Assembly: GCA_963422415.1 (NCBI GenBank)
Contig: OY729430.1
Span: forward strand, 3,408,256 to 3,472,255
Length of the DNA: 64,000 nucleotides
Source of the DNA: Bin34 sp963422415
Lineage (GTDB): Bacteria; Chloroflexota; Anaerolineae; Caldilineales; Caldilineaceae
Direction of reading: 5' to 3'
Under the pieces are notes generated by a model. The model was not told where the DNA came from and ran no database searches. It worked only from the letters and a program-made list of their open reading frames with translations. A program made the translations under genes and the position numbers. Shown here piece by piece: positions 26,729 to 36,136 of the stretch (position 1 is its first letter; every line of letters starts with the position of its first letter).

Positions 26729-28249
26729 GTGGCCGGCCCCTCGACTCTGAATCAACGGATTCAATCCGGCAACCACCGTGACTGGAGGCATTGGAGTCTC
26801 GCGGGGCTGGGTCTGCTTCTGCCTCTGTGTCTGGGACTGGCGCGGGCAAACCGCTGGCCCTTGACCGGAGACGAGGCTTTGTACGCCTATTGGGCCCGCC
26901 ATTGGCTGGAACACCGCGATCCTCTCTTTCTCGCCCACTGGATCGACAAGCCCCCTGTCTATCTCTGGCTGCAGTCCCTGGCGCTTTACACCTTTGGGCC
27001 TACATCCGCATCGGCACGTTATGTCAACATATTGGCCGCAGCCCTGCTATGTCTGGGACTGGGTCGCTTTGCTGGGCGGCAATGGGGTTGGAAGTCGGCC
27101 GGACTGTGTTGCGTGCTGATTGGCGCCAACCCCCTGATTCTGGCGTATGGTCCTACGGGGTTGACAGATCCCATCTTGGTATTGGCAGGCACAGCGGCCT
27201 GCCTATTGGCCGTGCAGCAACGCTATAGGGCCTCCGGTGTGGCCCTAGGCCTCTCCATCTTCTGCAAACAGACAGGCCTATTGTATCTGCCCCTGGTAGT
27301 CGGCATGGTATGGATATGCCAATCTGACAGCTGGCGTCAAGACATCCGGTTATGGGTGCGCGGCCTGTTGAGCATATCGCTGCCCATTCTGATCTGGGAT
27401 GGGATGCGCATGATGTGGGCTCCCTCCTTTTGGTACGCCGGGTTTGACCACTACGCGCCGCTGCGCATCATATCCGGGGTGGATCTGGGACCGCGCCTGG
27501 CTGCTTGGCTTCCACTATACAGTGCGGCGCTGGGCGGCGGGCTCGGCTGGGCCGCCTGGGGAGCGCTGCTGCTGGCCGCGGGATGGGTCAGACGGCAGAC
27601 TCCGTTGACTCGAGAAGACTGCTGGATCAGTCTGTCCCTGATCTGGGCCGTCGGATATGCACTCTTGCATTGGCTGCTGACTTTCAATCCGTGGATCCGA
27701 TATCTGCTGCCGCTCACGCCGATTCTGGTTTTGAGCACAATCTGGGCGTGGAAGACGCTATGGTCTGCAGCCCAGTCCCCGTGGCATCGGCTATGTCTCG
27801 GCTTGCTGCTCCTTGGCATGCTGTTGTCAGTGGCTTCAGGTTGGCATGATGGATGGCACGGCATGTTGCCGGGAATGCAGGACAATCCAGGTGTGGCCGG
27901 CTTGCCCGAGGCCTTGGCTCGTCTGCTGTCCGCCGCTCCACACGACTCTGTCATTCTGCACCGGGAGCTGAGTTGGCACTTCCTCTTCTATCTCTTTGAC
28001 CACCCGGCCCCGGCCCGGGTTTGGTTTGCCGATGCGGCGCATTTGGTGGAACTGGTAGCAAAACAACCTGTGGGAACGCCGATTTTTCAGCTGCGTCTGA
28101 CCCGGGATTCAGATCAGACAATCGAGATAGCCGCAGCGCTGCAAGAGGCCGGCTATCATCCTGTACTGTGCTTTCAGGAGGCCGAGGTGGGCGTGTATGA
28201 AATCTTGTCCGTTCATGCCACGACATGTCTCTCTGTGCAACTCCCGTGA
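26729..28249 (+). CDS. Membrane glycosyltransferase, family 39 / ArnT-like
   Basis: This membrane protein of about 506 residues has around ten helices. After the first helix comes TGDEALYAYWARHWLE with the acidic catalytic-type residues, then LAHWIDKPPVYLWLQ; both are diagnostic of the dolichyl/undecaprenyl-phosphate-sugar-dependent GT39/GT83 group. Function would be to transfer a lipid-linked sugar onto a lipid or protein outside the membrane. I take the GTG at 26729; an ATG at 26567 would add 54 polar residues with no family match. No strong ribosome site is visible for either. It stands alone between divergent and distant neighbours. Confidence 0.83.
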   Translation: MAGPSTLNQRIQSGNHRDWRHWSLAGLGLLLPLCLGLARANRWPLTGDEALYAYWARHWLEHRDPLFLAHWIDKPPVYLWLQSLALYTFGPTSASARYVNILAAALLCLGLGRFAGRQWGWKSAGLCCVLIGANPLILAYGPTGLTDPILVLAGTAACLLAVQQRYRASGVALGLSIFCKQTGLLYLPLVVGMVWICQSDSWRQDIRLWVRGLLSISLPILIWDGMRMMWAPSFWYAGFDHYAPLRIISGVDLGPRLAAWLPLYSAALGGGLGWAAWGALLLAAGWVRRQTPLTREDCWISLSLIWAVGYALLHWLLTFNPWIRYLLPLTPILVLSTIWAWKTLWSAAQSPWHRLCLGLLLLGMLLSVASGWHDGWHGMLPGMQDNPGVAGLPEALARLLSAAPHDSVILHRELSWHFLFYLFDHPAPARVWFADAAHLVELVAKQPVGTPIFQLRLTRDSDQTIEIAAALQEAGYHPVLCFQEAEVGVYEILSVHATTCLSVQLP

Positions 28250-28861
28250 AACCACCGTTATGGGCACGGGACTGGATCTGGTCGTGGGCCATCGGCCTCC
28301 CCCGCCCTCTCCACGCGTCTTGACCTTCGGACACAATGCACGAGACCGAGACTGGACAAGCTGTGCACGGAGATGTTGTGTAACGGCGGCACTGCACCCG
28401 GTCTGCACATTGTCCGAGATTCAGCGCTGCAAGATGAGCCAGAAGACTGTCCCATGCGAAGGGTATGCCGTCCACTGTTGCGCAGGCCGGGGCATGTCGA
28501 ATGGGGAACGCTCCCACCTCAGGCGGAATTTTTCCTGACGAAATGCAGTTTCTGGGACTTGCCGCGTCAGCGAGGGTCCAGTTGGGACATGACCCAACCC
28601 TTGCAATAGAAAATCAATTCGTTTAGTCTGCCGATAAGGGACCGCACATTTTTCGGGTCGACAAGGAGATGCCACCGCGGAACCCACGGCCTCTGTACGG
28701 AGTTGGTTCGTCGTCAGCCCCAAGGCAACGGGCCCGAGCGCATGATGTCACCGTACCGTCTGGAATGCCGTGGTCCTATCAGGCCAATCGGTTCTGCGCG
28801 TCCTTTTCATACATACCTCCCAACGATCAAGACTGAATTACCCACCCTGTCCTCACAGTCC
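28250..28861 (+). other. Gene-free region upstream of scpB
   Basis: These 612 bases hold only short frames without recognisable motifs. An in-frame ATG at 28703 would extend ScpB by 53 residues of unrelated sequence and is not favoured. An AT-richer patch around 28600-28635 may carry the scpB promoter, but no strong consensus is visible. Confidence 0.35.
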
Positions 28862-29437
28862 ATGGATGCAGAACGCTCCAATTCCCTGCCCGCCTTGCTG
28901 GAAAGTCTGCTTTTCATTACCCCTGCGCCCGCCACGGCCCGGGAACTCAGCCGGGCCTTGGACTGTGCTCCTGCCGAGGTAGTGGATGCCTTGGCTTTCC
29001 TGCAGCAAACACTGCAGGAAAGCGGTCGCGGCCTGCGCCTGCAGCGGTTGGGAACCAAGTTCGCGTTGGTGACAATGCCGGAAGCCACGCCGGCCATTGA
29101 GAAATTTACGGCACTGGCATCTCACACCCGGCTCAGCCGCCCAGCCATGGAAACCTTGGCAATCATTGCCTACCAACAACCCGTGACTCGAGGGCAAATC
29201 GAGGCTATTCGCGGGGTGGACTGTGCCCATATCCTGCGTTCGCTGTTGGATCGGGAGTTTATTGAAACCCGAGGGCACAGACCCACCGTAGGCAATCCCA
29301 TTCTCTATGCGGTGACAGAGATTTTTCTGCAGTATTTCGGCTTGACATCCTTGGATGAACTCCCGGAGCTCCAAGTGGAGGAGTGGTCCAAGCTGGCAGA
29401 CGCCATGCACGACGAAAATCCACTCGATCCCGGCTGA
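28862..29437 (+). CDS. scpB: Segregation and condensation protein B
   Basis: ScpB (191 residues) joins SMC and ScpA in the bacterial condensin that organises the chromosome. It has two winged-helix domains: LPALLESLLFITPAPATARE starts the first, and TRLSRPAMETLAIIAYQQPV with TRGQIEAIRGVDC marks the conserved second. FIETRGHRPTVGNPILYAVT is the family wing motif. I take ATG 28862 (MDAERSN) because the family begins at this point; no ribosome site stands before it. scpA, usually adjacent, is not in the window, so the pair is split. Confidence 0.92.
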   Translation: MDAERSNSLPALLESLLFITPAPATARELSRALDCAPAEVVDALAFLQQTLQESGRGLRLQRLGTKFALVTMPEATPAIEKFTALASHTRLSRPAMETLAIIAYQQPVTRGQIEAIRGVDCAHILRSLLDREFIETRGHRPTVGNPILYAVTEIFLQYFGLTSLDELPELQVEEWSKLADAMHDENPLDPG

Positions 29438-29465
29438 CTGTTGACATTCCTTCTCCGCCACGCCT

Positions 29466-29828
29466 CTAGGGTGCTTCCGTCAACTCCCGGAAAAGAAGCC
29501 AACGGCCTTCCGGATGTCCCCCCGCCGGTGCCCGGTCGTAGTAGATATCAAAATGGCGACCATCCTGAACCCGAACTCGAAAATAGACGCGCCCCACCCC
29601 CCAAGAGCCCACTTGACGGCTACGTCGTAGATGAGCCTCCCGCTGGTTCCGGGCCATACGCCCCTTGCGCGCAGGATCTCGCCATTCCTCGATCAACGCC
29701 ACAATCTCCAGTTCCGCGTCCCGCCAGGTAAAGCGTTGGGGACAGTGCGGATTCTTGACAGTGGCGGGAGCCTGGTCGAAATCGACTGTGATAGCCTCAC
29801 CCAGAAAGCGTTTGGGAATGAGTTCCAT
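29466..29828 (-). CDS. DUF6504-like small protein
   Basis: This 120-residue protein has the pattern of a small domain of unknown function (DUF6504, from memory): PQRFTWRDAELEIVALIEEW, a basic middle, then VYFRVRVQDGRHFDIYYDR and RWLLFRELTEA. The family is widespread in Actinobacteria and Chloroflexota, often fused to or beside DNA-repair genes. GGTGGAG lies just before the ATG. It is divergent from the radical-SAM gene with only about 90 bases between starts, so they share a control region. Function is unknown. Confidence 0.7.
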   Translation of the reverse strand: MELIPKRFLGEAITVDFDQAPATVKNPHCPQRFTWRDAELEIVALIEEWRDPARKGRMARNQREAHLRRSRQVGSWGVGRVYFRVRVQDGRHFDIYYDRAPAGGHPEGRWLLFRELTEAP

Positions 29829-29915
29829 GTCTCCACCGGAGTCTGTCGCCTTCCATCCAATGGAGATTCATTCTACGGTATGATCCTGAATGATCATGAG
29901 TTCTGTGTGCCCCCC

Positions 29916-31319
29916 ATGTCCGCCATCCTGCTGATTGCCACCTACGAATCGGGATTTCAGCCGCTGCACCTAGCCCAGCCGCGGGCCTGTCTCCAGCAGG
30001 CGGGCATGCAAGTGACCACTCTGGATCTGACGATGCAGACATTGGCCGAACTGCCGGTCCGCGACTTCCAGGGCGTGGCATTCTCCGTACCCATGCACAC
30101 GGCTCTGACCCTGAGCGTGGCCGTTGCCCGATCCTTGCGCTCCCGCTTGCCCGAAGCCAGTTTCTGTTTCTACGGTCTCTATGCCGGTCTCAATTCCGAG
30201 TTTCTGCTCAACACCGGCGTGGCGGATCGGGCGCTGGCCGGTGAAGTGGAGGTGGAACTGACAACATGGGCCCGGCAACTCGCCGGCTCTGCTGTCAGGC
30301 AGAAGCGGGTCTATGCCCCTGCTTTGGCCCGATTGGACCTGCCGGTACCGGATCGAGAGACACTGCCCGCCTTGCAGCGATACGCGCACTTCGTGTCACG
30401 CACTGGAGACGCGGTGCCGGCCGCCCAAGTGGCCACCAGTCGGGGCTGTCTGCATACCTGTGGCCACTGTCCCGTGGTACCGGTCTATGGAGGACGTTTT
30501 TTTGTCATTGGCTTTGAATCCGTCACGGCAGACATTGCCCAACAAGTGGAAGCGGGCGCGGGACATGTCTCGTTTGGAGACCCCGATTTTCTCAATGGCC
30601 CCGGTCATTCCCTGCGCGTAACCGAGTGGCTGCATCAGACCTATCCCCATGTCTCCTTCGACTTCACTGCCAAGGTGGAACACTTGCGGCGTTTCCCGCG
30701 GCATGTAGCCCGCCTGAAGGAGCAAGGAGCGGCATTCGTGGTATCCGCCTTCGAGTCCGTGCAAGATCGCATTCTGCGTTGTCTGGACAAAGGCCATACG
30801 GTGATGGATATGGAGCAAGTGGTGCGGGATCTGCGACAGTTGGACCTGCCGCTGCACCCGACTTGGATTCCCTTTACGCCGTGGTCCACGGCGGCGGACT
30901 ATGTGGAATTTCTGGATTGGATCGAGACCCATGGACTGGTACGGGCGATTCCGCCCTTGCAGCTCAGCCTGCGGCTCCTGATTCCCCCTCACAGCTGGCT
31001 GCTACGCCGTTTTGAAGGTAGCGATTGGCTGGGACCCCTGCAGTCGGCCCAATTCATCCATACCTGGAACTCACCCGACGAGAGAGTGGACGTCTTGCAA
31101 AAGACGCTGGCAGAGCTCACCGGCAATCTGCCGGTGAACTGGGATCCGATGGAATTGTTCCTTGAAGTGCGAGCCCAAGCCTACGAAACGGCACGTGCAC
31201 ATGTGCCAGACAGACTGCAGCCGCAACTGCCAGCACCACCGCGGTTGACAGAAGACTGGTTCTGTTGAGCGGAACCCAATGCCGATCAGTTGGATCGGAC
31301 AATTCTCCGGGCAGCCTAA
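29916..31319 (+). CDS. CUAEP-tail B12-binding radical SAM selenoprotein (UGA read as selenocysteine)
   Basis: An N-terminal B12-binding-like Rossmann domain (SAILLIATYESGFQPLHLA onward) is followed by a radical SAM core with CxxxCxxC cysteines at 178, 182 and 185 in RGCLHTCGHCPV. FGDPDFLNGP and FVVSAFESVQDRILRCLDKG match the CUAEP/CCAEP-tail radical SAM family. The frame meets TGA at 31266-31268, then continues GCG GAA CCC, so reading through gives DWFC-U-A-E-P followed by sixteen codons and TAA at 31317-31319. CUAEP is precisely the family's tail motif, with U selenocysteine. A bSECIS-like hairpin follows the TGA. The mature protein would be 467 residues with Sec451. Conventional annotation would stop it at residue 450. 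Start: ATG 29916 fits the domain edge; 29880 is an alternative. The substrate is unknown. Confidence 0.85.
31266..31298 (+). promoter_or_regulatory. UGA(Sec) codon with bacterial SECIS hairpin
   Basis: The UGA at 31266-31268 is followed, 14 bases on, by a perfect 6-bp stem CCGATC (31282-31287) and GATCGG (31293-31298) with the loop AGTTG. The loop GU lies 21-22 bases after the UGA, within the 16-37 window known for bacterial SECIS elements recognised by SelB. The hairpin lies inside the read-through coding sequence, as bSECIS elements do. Confidence 0.72.
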
Positions 31320-31551
31320 ATACCTGAGTTCGGGATAGACAGCGCCTCCTTGGTCAGCTACTTCCGGTTGGGGGAGTTGACACCGACCATGATCCTGCCT
31401 CTGTGAGCCCACCTGCAGCACCGCCCGGGGGCCAGAGCCTCCGTGGACGCCGCGACCCTCTAGGCGTGCCACCGCCAAATGATTCCACGCTCACAGGTCT
31501 TTGCGGGGATCGCCGCAGGGATCAAGATCCCAAGGAGGGCAAACAACGACC

Positions 31552-33000
31552 TTATTCGCAGGCAGCCAAGTCCTGACTGCTACGCTGTGCCTTCAGCACG
31601 GCCAACATTGCCTCGGACGAGGTGAACTTCACGCGCGGACGACCCTGCGCCGCGCCGCGGCGGATTTCTTCGGCATCCAGACAGAGCCAGTCCTCGTACG
31701 TGATCAAGTCGGGCTGTCGTGTACGCAGCTCGGCCACGATCTGCTCAGGCTGCGTGCGGACAGGATGGAGGTGCTTGGCCGCCATTACGTCGTTCAGCAA
31801 CAATTCCACAGTTTCCTTGGCATCGGGCCGGTTGGTGCCAATCACACCCGTGGGGCCGCGTTTGATCCAGCCGACAACATAGTGGCCTTCAATCTGACGG
31901 CCGGTATCCATGTCCTCAATACGGCCCGCCTCATTGGGGATGATGCCCCAGTCATCTCGGAAGGGCACATACGACAAGGGCACGCCATAGTAGCCGATGG
32001 AGCGGAAGACCAGACCGATGTCCAGTTCCTCATGGTGATCCGTGCTGCGGGAGCGCAGATTGCCTTGGTCATCCGCGTACAGCTCATTCTGGGACAGCCT
32101 CATTTTGACAATGCGGCCCTCCGTATTCCCAATCAGCTCGGTTGGCGAGACCAGAAACCGAATGGTCAGCCGCTTGGGCTTGCCTTGAGAGGTTTGATCC
32201 ACAAAGGAATCAATGATCTGCAGCTTGGTCGTCAGCGTCTTGTTTCCAGACTGTTCCACTTCAAGCTGGCTCAAGGGATCCAACTGCACTTCAGAAGACA
32301 GTGCCACCGTCTGGCACTCTTCCAGTTTGCCCAGCTCCCGGATCTCGGGAACCGTGAAGGCAGCTTGCGCGGGGCCACGGCGGCCCAGAATATAAATATT
32401 GCGGACCTTGCTGTCCTTGAGAGCTTCCAAGGCATGGTCTGCGATGTCTGTCTCGGCCAAACGCTCATGGGAATGGGCCAGTATTCGGGCCACGTCCACT
32501 GCCACATTGCCCATGCCGATCACAGCCACGTTTTCCTGCGAGAGATCAAATTCCCGATCCTTGAAATCCGGGTGCCCGTTGTACCAAGCCACAAATTCGG
32601 TGGCCGTGTGACTATTGATCAATTCGATCCCTGGAATGGGCAGGTTGCGATCCGTTTGCGCCCCGGTGGCATATATCAGAGCATGGTAGAAGTCGGCCAA
32701 CTCCGGAACATTGATGTGTTTGCCCAAGGTCACATTGCCAAAGAACCGGAATCCCGGTCTGCGTGCAACACGGTCGAACATCTTGGTGACCGACTTGATT
32801 TTCTGGTGATCAGGCGCCACGCCCGCCCGCACCAGCCCAAAGGGAGTCAGGAGACGGTCGAACATGTCCACATGCACAGCCAGGTTCTTGGCCCGGAGCA
32901 GGAAATCGGCCGCATAGAATCCGGCCGGCCCGGAGCCGACTATGCCAATCCTGACCGGATTGCCGACTGTTCCTAGTCCGCCCACTGTGTCCTCTGACAA
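31552..33000 (-). CDS. FprA-type NADPH:ferredoxin reductase (adrenodoxin-reductase-like)
   Basis: This 482-residue flavoprotein passes electrons between NADPH and ferredoxin. The FAD motif is GIVGSGPAGFYAADFLL, followed by DMFDRLLTPFGLVRAGVAPDH, which is diagnostic of the FprA/adrenodoxin reductase group. The NADPH motif is VAVIGMGNVAVDVARIL, and YVVGWIKRGPTGVIGTN is the conserved C-terminal FAD-closing block. It is convergent with the radical-SAM selenoprotein gene, so it could supply reduced ferredoxin to that enzyme, but this is only a positional inference. The ORF end ~45 residues after the core form a short extension with QPDLITYEDW. Confidence 0.94.
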   Translation of the reverse strand: MSEDTVGGLGTVGNPVRIGIVGSGPAGFYAADFLLRAKNLAVHVDMFDRLLTPFGLVRAGVAPDHQKIKSVTKMFDRVARRPGFRFFGNVTLGKHINVPELADFYHALIYATGAQTDRNLPIPGIELINSHTATEFVAWYNGHPDFKDREFDLSQENVAVIGMGNVAVDVARILAHSHERLAETDIADHALEALKDSKVRNIYILGRRGPAQAAFTVPEIRELGKLEECQTVALSSEVQLDPLSQLEVEQSGNKTLTTKLQIIDSFVDQTSQGKPKRLTIRFLVSPTELIGNTEGRIVKMRLSQNELYADDQGNLRSRSTDHHEELDIGLVFRSIGYYGVPLSYVPFRDDWGIIPNEAGRIEDMDTGRQIEGHYVVGWIKRGPTGVIGTNRPDAKETVELLLNDVMAAKHLHPVRTQPEQIVAELRTRQPDLITYEDWLCLDAEEIRRGAAQGRPRVKFTSSEAMLAVLKAQRSSQDLAACE

Positions 33001-33292
33001 TTTGACTCATGCCTCTCTGCCAATTCTACCGGAGCCTGCCAACAGAACAGACAATCTGATTGAGGCCTGCGAACTCCAGATTCCATGACCATGCTCAACA
33101 TCAATCCAAGCGGCAGCCTGCCGCGCACAAGGCATTTTCACGGCTGACACGATGGGCGGCTGCGGGCACAATCGGAAATGCCAGAACAGAGCCTGCCCTC
33201 TTGCAACCTGCCGCAATGTCCGATTGATCTTCGCTGCAGAGATTCTGGCACGGCCATGATGCAACGGAGATCATGGCCCGATCACCCGTTTG

Positions 33293-34033
33293 TCAATCGA
33301 TCCGCGTCCACATGCCACAGCCATCGGACATGAAAGCCAAATCCGATGCCTTGATTTCCACATATCGAGGCGAATCGACAAGACCATTTTCAATGATATC
33401 ATCCAGCGAGCCGGAAAAGCCGCGCAGCCTTTTCCAATAGCAGATGCCTGTTCGGTCATCGGTGTGGACAAAATGATAGACGCCAGGATTAATATCCTGC
33501 CCCACCCGGTAAGTTCCGTCCCTGAATGTGGGCACTATGTCCACGTATACGGTTTTGGTGACTGGCTGGACCAATGGCTGATTGGGATCGGATGTGAAAC
33601 GATTTTGCTTGATGTGATAGATATAGTGAGCAGCAGCCAACCAGCTACTGCCCCGAGGCGGACCGACAATGAATGCATACCAGCAATCCCCCATTGTACT
33701 TTTTCTATCCGTCCATCCGTTTCCAATTTTGTGCCATGAAACAAGGCATTGGGGAGACTGGTAGCGCTGTCACCAAGCCAGTTCTTGACGATCCATACCA
33801 TGAGATGGTCTTGGGCCAGTTTCTGGGCATAATGGATATCGCCTGTACCGGAAAATCCTTCAGGAATTGCCACCATCTGTCTGATCATCTCGGGAGGCAG
33901 GGGAATAGGCTCGGGTGTCGCGGTAGGTTCGGGCGTCGCGATAGACGTGGGAGGGGGACAGCAAAGTGGTTTCTGTCTGCTGTAACATGGCAGCCAATAT
34001 TCACAATATGAATTTGAGCTGCTGATATTTCAT
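33293..34033 (-). pseudogene. Decayed or mis-assembled lipoprotein-like gene with TPEP linker
   Basis: A strong ribosome site (GGGGAGG) precedes ATG 34033, giving MKYQQLKFIL, then TGA at 34001-34003. If read through, the frame continues ILAAMLQQTETTLLSP, like a signal sequence. A frame change near the G-run at 33952-33957 leads to PTSIATPEPTATPEPIPLPP, a low-complexity linker typical of Chloroflexota exported proteins, and on to the domain MIRQMVAIPEGFSGTGDI. A second frame change near 33690 (C-run) leads to GDCWYAFIVG and ends GTYRVGQDINPGVYHF...CYWKRLRGFSG...SDGCGMW, a recognisable extracytoplasmic domain of unknown function seen in many Actinobacteria. Both shifts fall at homopolymer runs, so sequencing or assembly error is as likely as real decay. 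Intact length would be about 245 residues. Confidence 0.7.
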
Positions 34034-34550
34034 TTTCCTCCCCTTGCATTGCCGCGGATCGATTGTAACATCCATGGGCTGTCATGGATTCAAAGGCCGT
34101 TTTCGTTGTGCCAGTGTCCACACTACATGTCGCAGTGGACACTGGATTTCATCGGGACCTACAGCGCGGCCCCGATCCCGATGCACGGTTTTATCATTCA
34201 GAACCCCTTGCGCCAGACAACGCCAAAGGACACGGGAATAGACCCGGTACCCGGTGCCCTTGTTGAGTCGGATCATGGGCAACGCATCGCCGCAGAGCTT
34301 GAGCGGCGCCAATTCGGTCTGCATATCCGCGGCGAACTTGGCCATCCCAGCTTTGTCCAGTTCCAGTCTCATGGACACGGACGCTGCGACACGGTGCCGT
34401 TGGCACTACATCCGGTATGGTTCCAGTCGCCGATCGTGTCTCGCGTCCGCGGCCGACCGCGGACCAGCGCGTGCAACAGCTGTTTCCATACGAATCCTGT
34501 GCACTGGCCTGCATCCATCTCTGCTGATTGCGAATTCAGTTGTGTATACA
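34034..34550 (-). other. Gene-poor stretch
   Basis: I see no secure gene. A minus-strand frame at 34082-34378 begins MSMRLELDKAGMAKFAADMQ and has no recognised relatives; it could be a small unknown protein, but codon use and the lack of a ribosome site argue against it. Confidence 0.3.
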
Positions 34551-34952
34551 TCATCGAGCCTGCAGCTTGGCCGCCAGCGTCGCCGGAATGCGGATGGCTC
34601 GGCCTTCCAGATCCACACAGATGTGTTCTGTGTAGCCGGTAGCCACCTGCAAGGTTTTCTGTCGGGCCCACAATTCGTAGAGGAAACGCAGCTTGCGGGA
34701 ACCAAGACTATCCAAGACAGTCATCACCTGCACCATGTCCCCAAAAACTAGGGGATGGCGAATCTGCAAAGACACATCCACTACAGAGAAGTTGCAAATC
34801 CTGGCAATTTCGGCATAGGGGGCTCCATGGGCCTTCAGATAGGCAATGCGGCCCATCTCCAGCCAAGGCAGGTATGCAGCGTGATGCACCACCTGCATCA
34901 TGTCCGTTTCCGCGAAGCGGACTTCCACGCCGATTTCCACTGCGGCTGCCAT
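34551..34952 (-). CDS. Acyl-CoA thioesterase, YbgC/FadM-like hotdog fold
   Basis: This 133-residue 4-hydroxybenzoyl-CoA-thioesterase-type protein cleaves acyl-CoA. VRFAETDMMQVVHHAAYLPWLEMGR carries the catalytic aspartate and the histidine-tyrosine block in pieces (FAETDMMQVVHHAAYLPW). IRHPLVFGDMVQVMTVL and LQVATGYTEHICVDLEGR are family-typical. The length is normal. It follows the 34967-36112 membrane protein by 14 bases and probably shares its transcript. Substrate chain length cannot be read from sequence. Confidence 0.9.
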   Translation of the reverse strand: MAAAVEIGVEVRFAETDMMQVVHHAAYLPWLEMGRIAYLKAHGAPYAEIARICNFSVVDVSLQIRHPLVFGDMVQVMTVLDSLGSRKLRFLYELWARQKTLQVATGYTEHICVDLEGRAIRIPATLAAKLQAR

Positions 34953-34966
34953 GACCCTGTCTCGGC

Positions 34967-36112
34967 CTAGCGACCCTGGGATTCCAGAAGTTCAGAGCGA
35001 CGCATCCAGGCTGCATGCTGTTCCACATAGCCGATGTTCTCCGCTTCCGCGGTCAGGGAACGGGTGTCACCGCTGTCGAAACCGCCCGCCCACAGGGCCT
35101 GTTCCCAACGCAACTGGGGCGTACGCGCCGACATGCCCCCGATTTCCGCCGTAGCCAGCGTCATCTGCCCCCAGCCCACAAAATGATCCTGCGAGAGCGT
35201 TTCCCACCGAAACGTCACTGTCTGACCGGCCCAGGGAATCAGCGAAACCACCTTGGGCAACCAAATCCCTTGCATGTCGGCATCCGAAAGATCATGGCTG
35301 TCGAGGATGGTGAAGTCCTGGCCCTCTGCGCCCCGAATCAGCAACCGTGCAGAGAGGGGTCCGGTCAGAATCTCCCCGGGCTGTGGCCAGACGGCCAACA
35401 AGTAGGCCAAGACCTCCGCATCCGGAGGCAGAGCCATGACCGTCTCCATGGTCCGCCTCCCCTTGAATCCCAAGAAAGGAGCCTCCCAAGGCAAGCCGTC
35501 CACCGGCAATGCGATGCGCGTGTACAGATAATTGCAGTGGATGGGATTGGGGGGATCGGAGCAGACCTCGCCATAGGTGGGATGCACCAGCAGACCCGGC
35601 CGGGCCCGCACTTGCGGCCACAATTGGCGTCCCGCATCCGCGGCCAAGGCCTGCATCATCTGTTCATACACAATGACTTGGTCGAAGTGTACCAGTGGGT
35701 TCCCGGAAGCCCGGGCGATGGCCGCCGTGATCGCAGGCTCCGCCTGTAGCCACTCGCCCAAGGCCATGAATATCTGCCCTTCCATCCGAAAGGCGTGAAA
35801 GTGCTGCGGGCGGATGGCCTGGGCCTTGTCCAGAAAGGCCAGCGCGGTCTCCAAGGCAGCGACATTCCGCACCTGCGGCAAGGAATCACTGTGCCGTTCT
35901 TCCGGCCACGTCATGCCGCGCTCCATGTATGTACCGGCCTGATGCACCTGATAGCCCCACACCAGAAACGGGAAGCCCCACAGCGAACCGGCCATCAACC
36001 CCGTCCCGGTCAGGACCAGGGCCGCGATGGCGGCCAGCTTCTTGGCGGGCGTGATCTCCGGCCGGGCCGGTTCCGCCAGGCTGGCAACTGTCATCGAGCG
36101 GAAAGGTGACAT
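34967..36112 (-). CDS. Uncharacterised single-helix protein with TPR-like middle
   Basis: This 381-residue protein has one membrane helix (about 27-55, KKLAAIAALVLTGTGLMAGS) and a TPR-like helical region (LETALAFLDKAQAIRPQHFH, then GEWLQAEPAITAAIAR). The rest of the chain is rich in aromatic residues with no motif I recognise. It is likely anchored with the bulk outside. I do not know a function. It precedes the thioesterase and follows the LpdA gene by only 24 bases on the same strand, so it may belong to that transcript. Confidence 0.7.
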   Translation of the reverse strand: MSPFRSMTVASLAEPARPEITPAKKLAAIAALVLTGTGLMAGSLWGFPFLVWGYQVHQAGTYMERGMTWPEERHSDSLPQVRNVAALETALAFLDKAQAIRPQHFHAFRMEGQIFMALGEWLQAEPAITAAIARASGNPLVHFDQVIVYEQMMQALAADAGRQLWPQVRARPGLLVHPTYGEVCSDPPNPIHCNYLYTRIALPVDGLPWEAPFLGFKGRRTMETVMALPPDAEVLAYLLAVWPQPGEILTGPLSARLLIRGAEGQDFTILDSHDLSDADMQGIWLPKVVSLIPWAGQTVTFRWETLSQDHFVGWGQMTLATAEIGGMSARTPQLRWEQALWAGGFDSGDTRSLTAEAENIGYVEQHAAWMRRSELLESQGR

Positions 36113-36136
36113 TCAGACTGCATTCCAGTCAGTCTC

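Noticed and set aside
29631..29915. N-terminal extension of the radical-SAM protein to 29631
   Set aside because: The added residues overlap the divergent DUF6504-like gene and do not match the B12-domain start of the family.
31501..32976. Plus-strand frame of 491 codons opposite the FprA-type reductase
   Set aside because: The reductase on the minus strand carries all diagnostic motifs; the plus frame has none.
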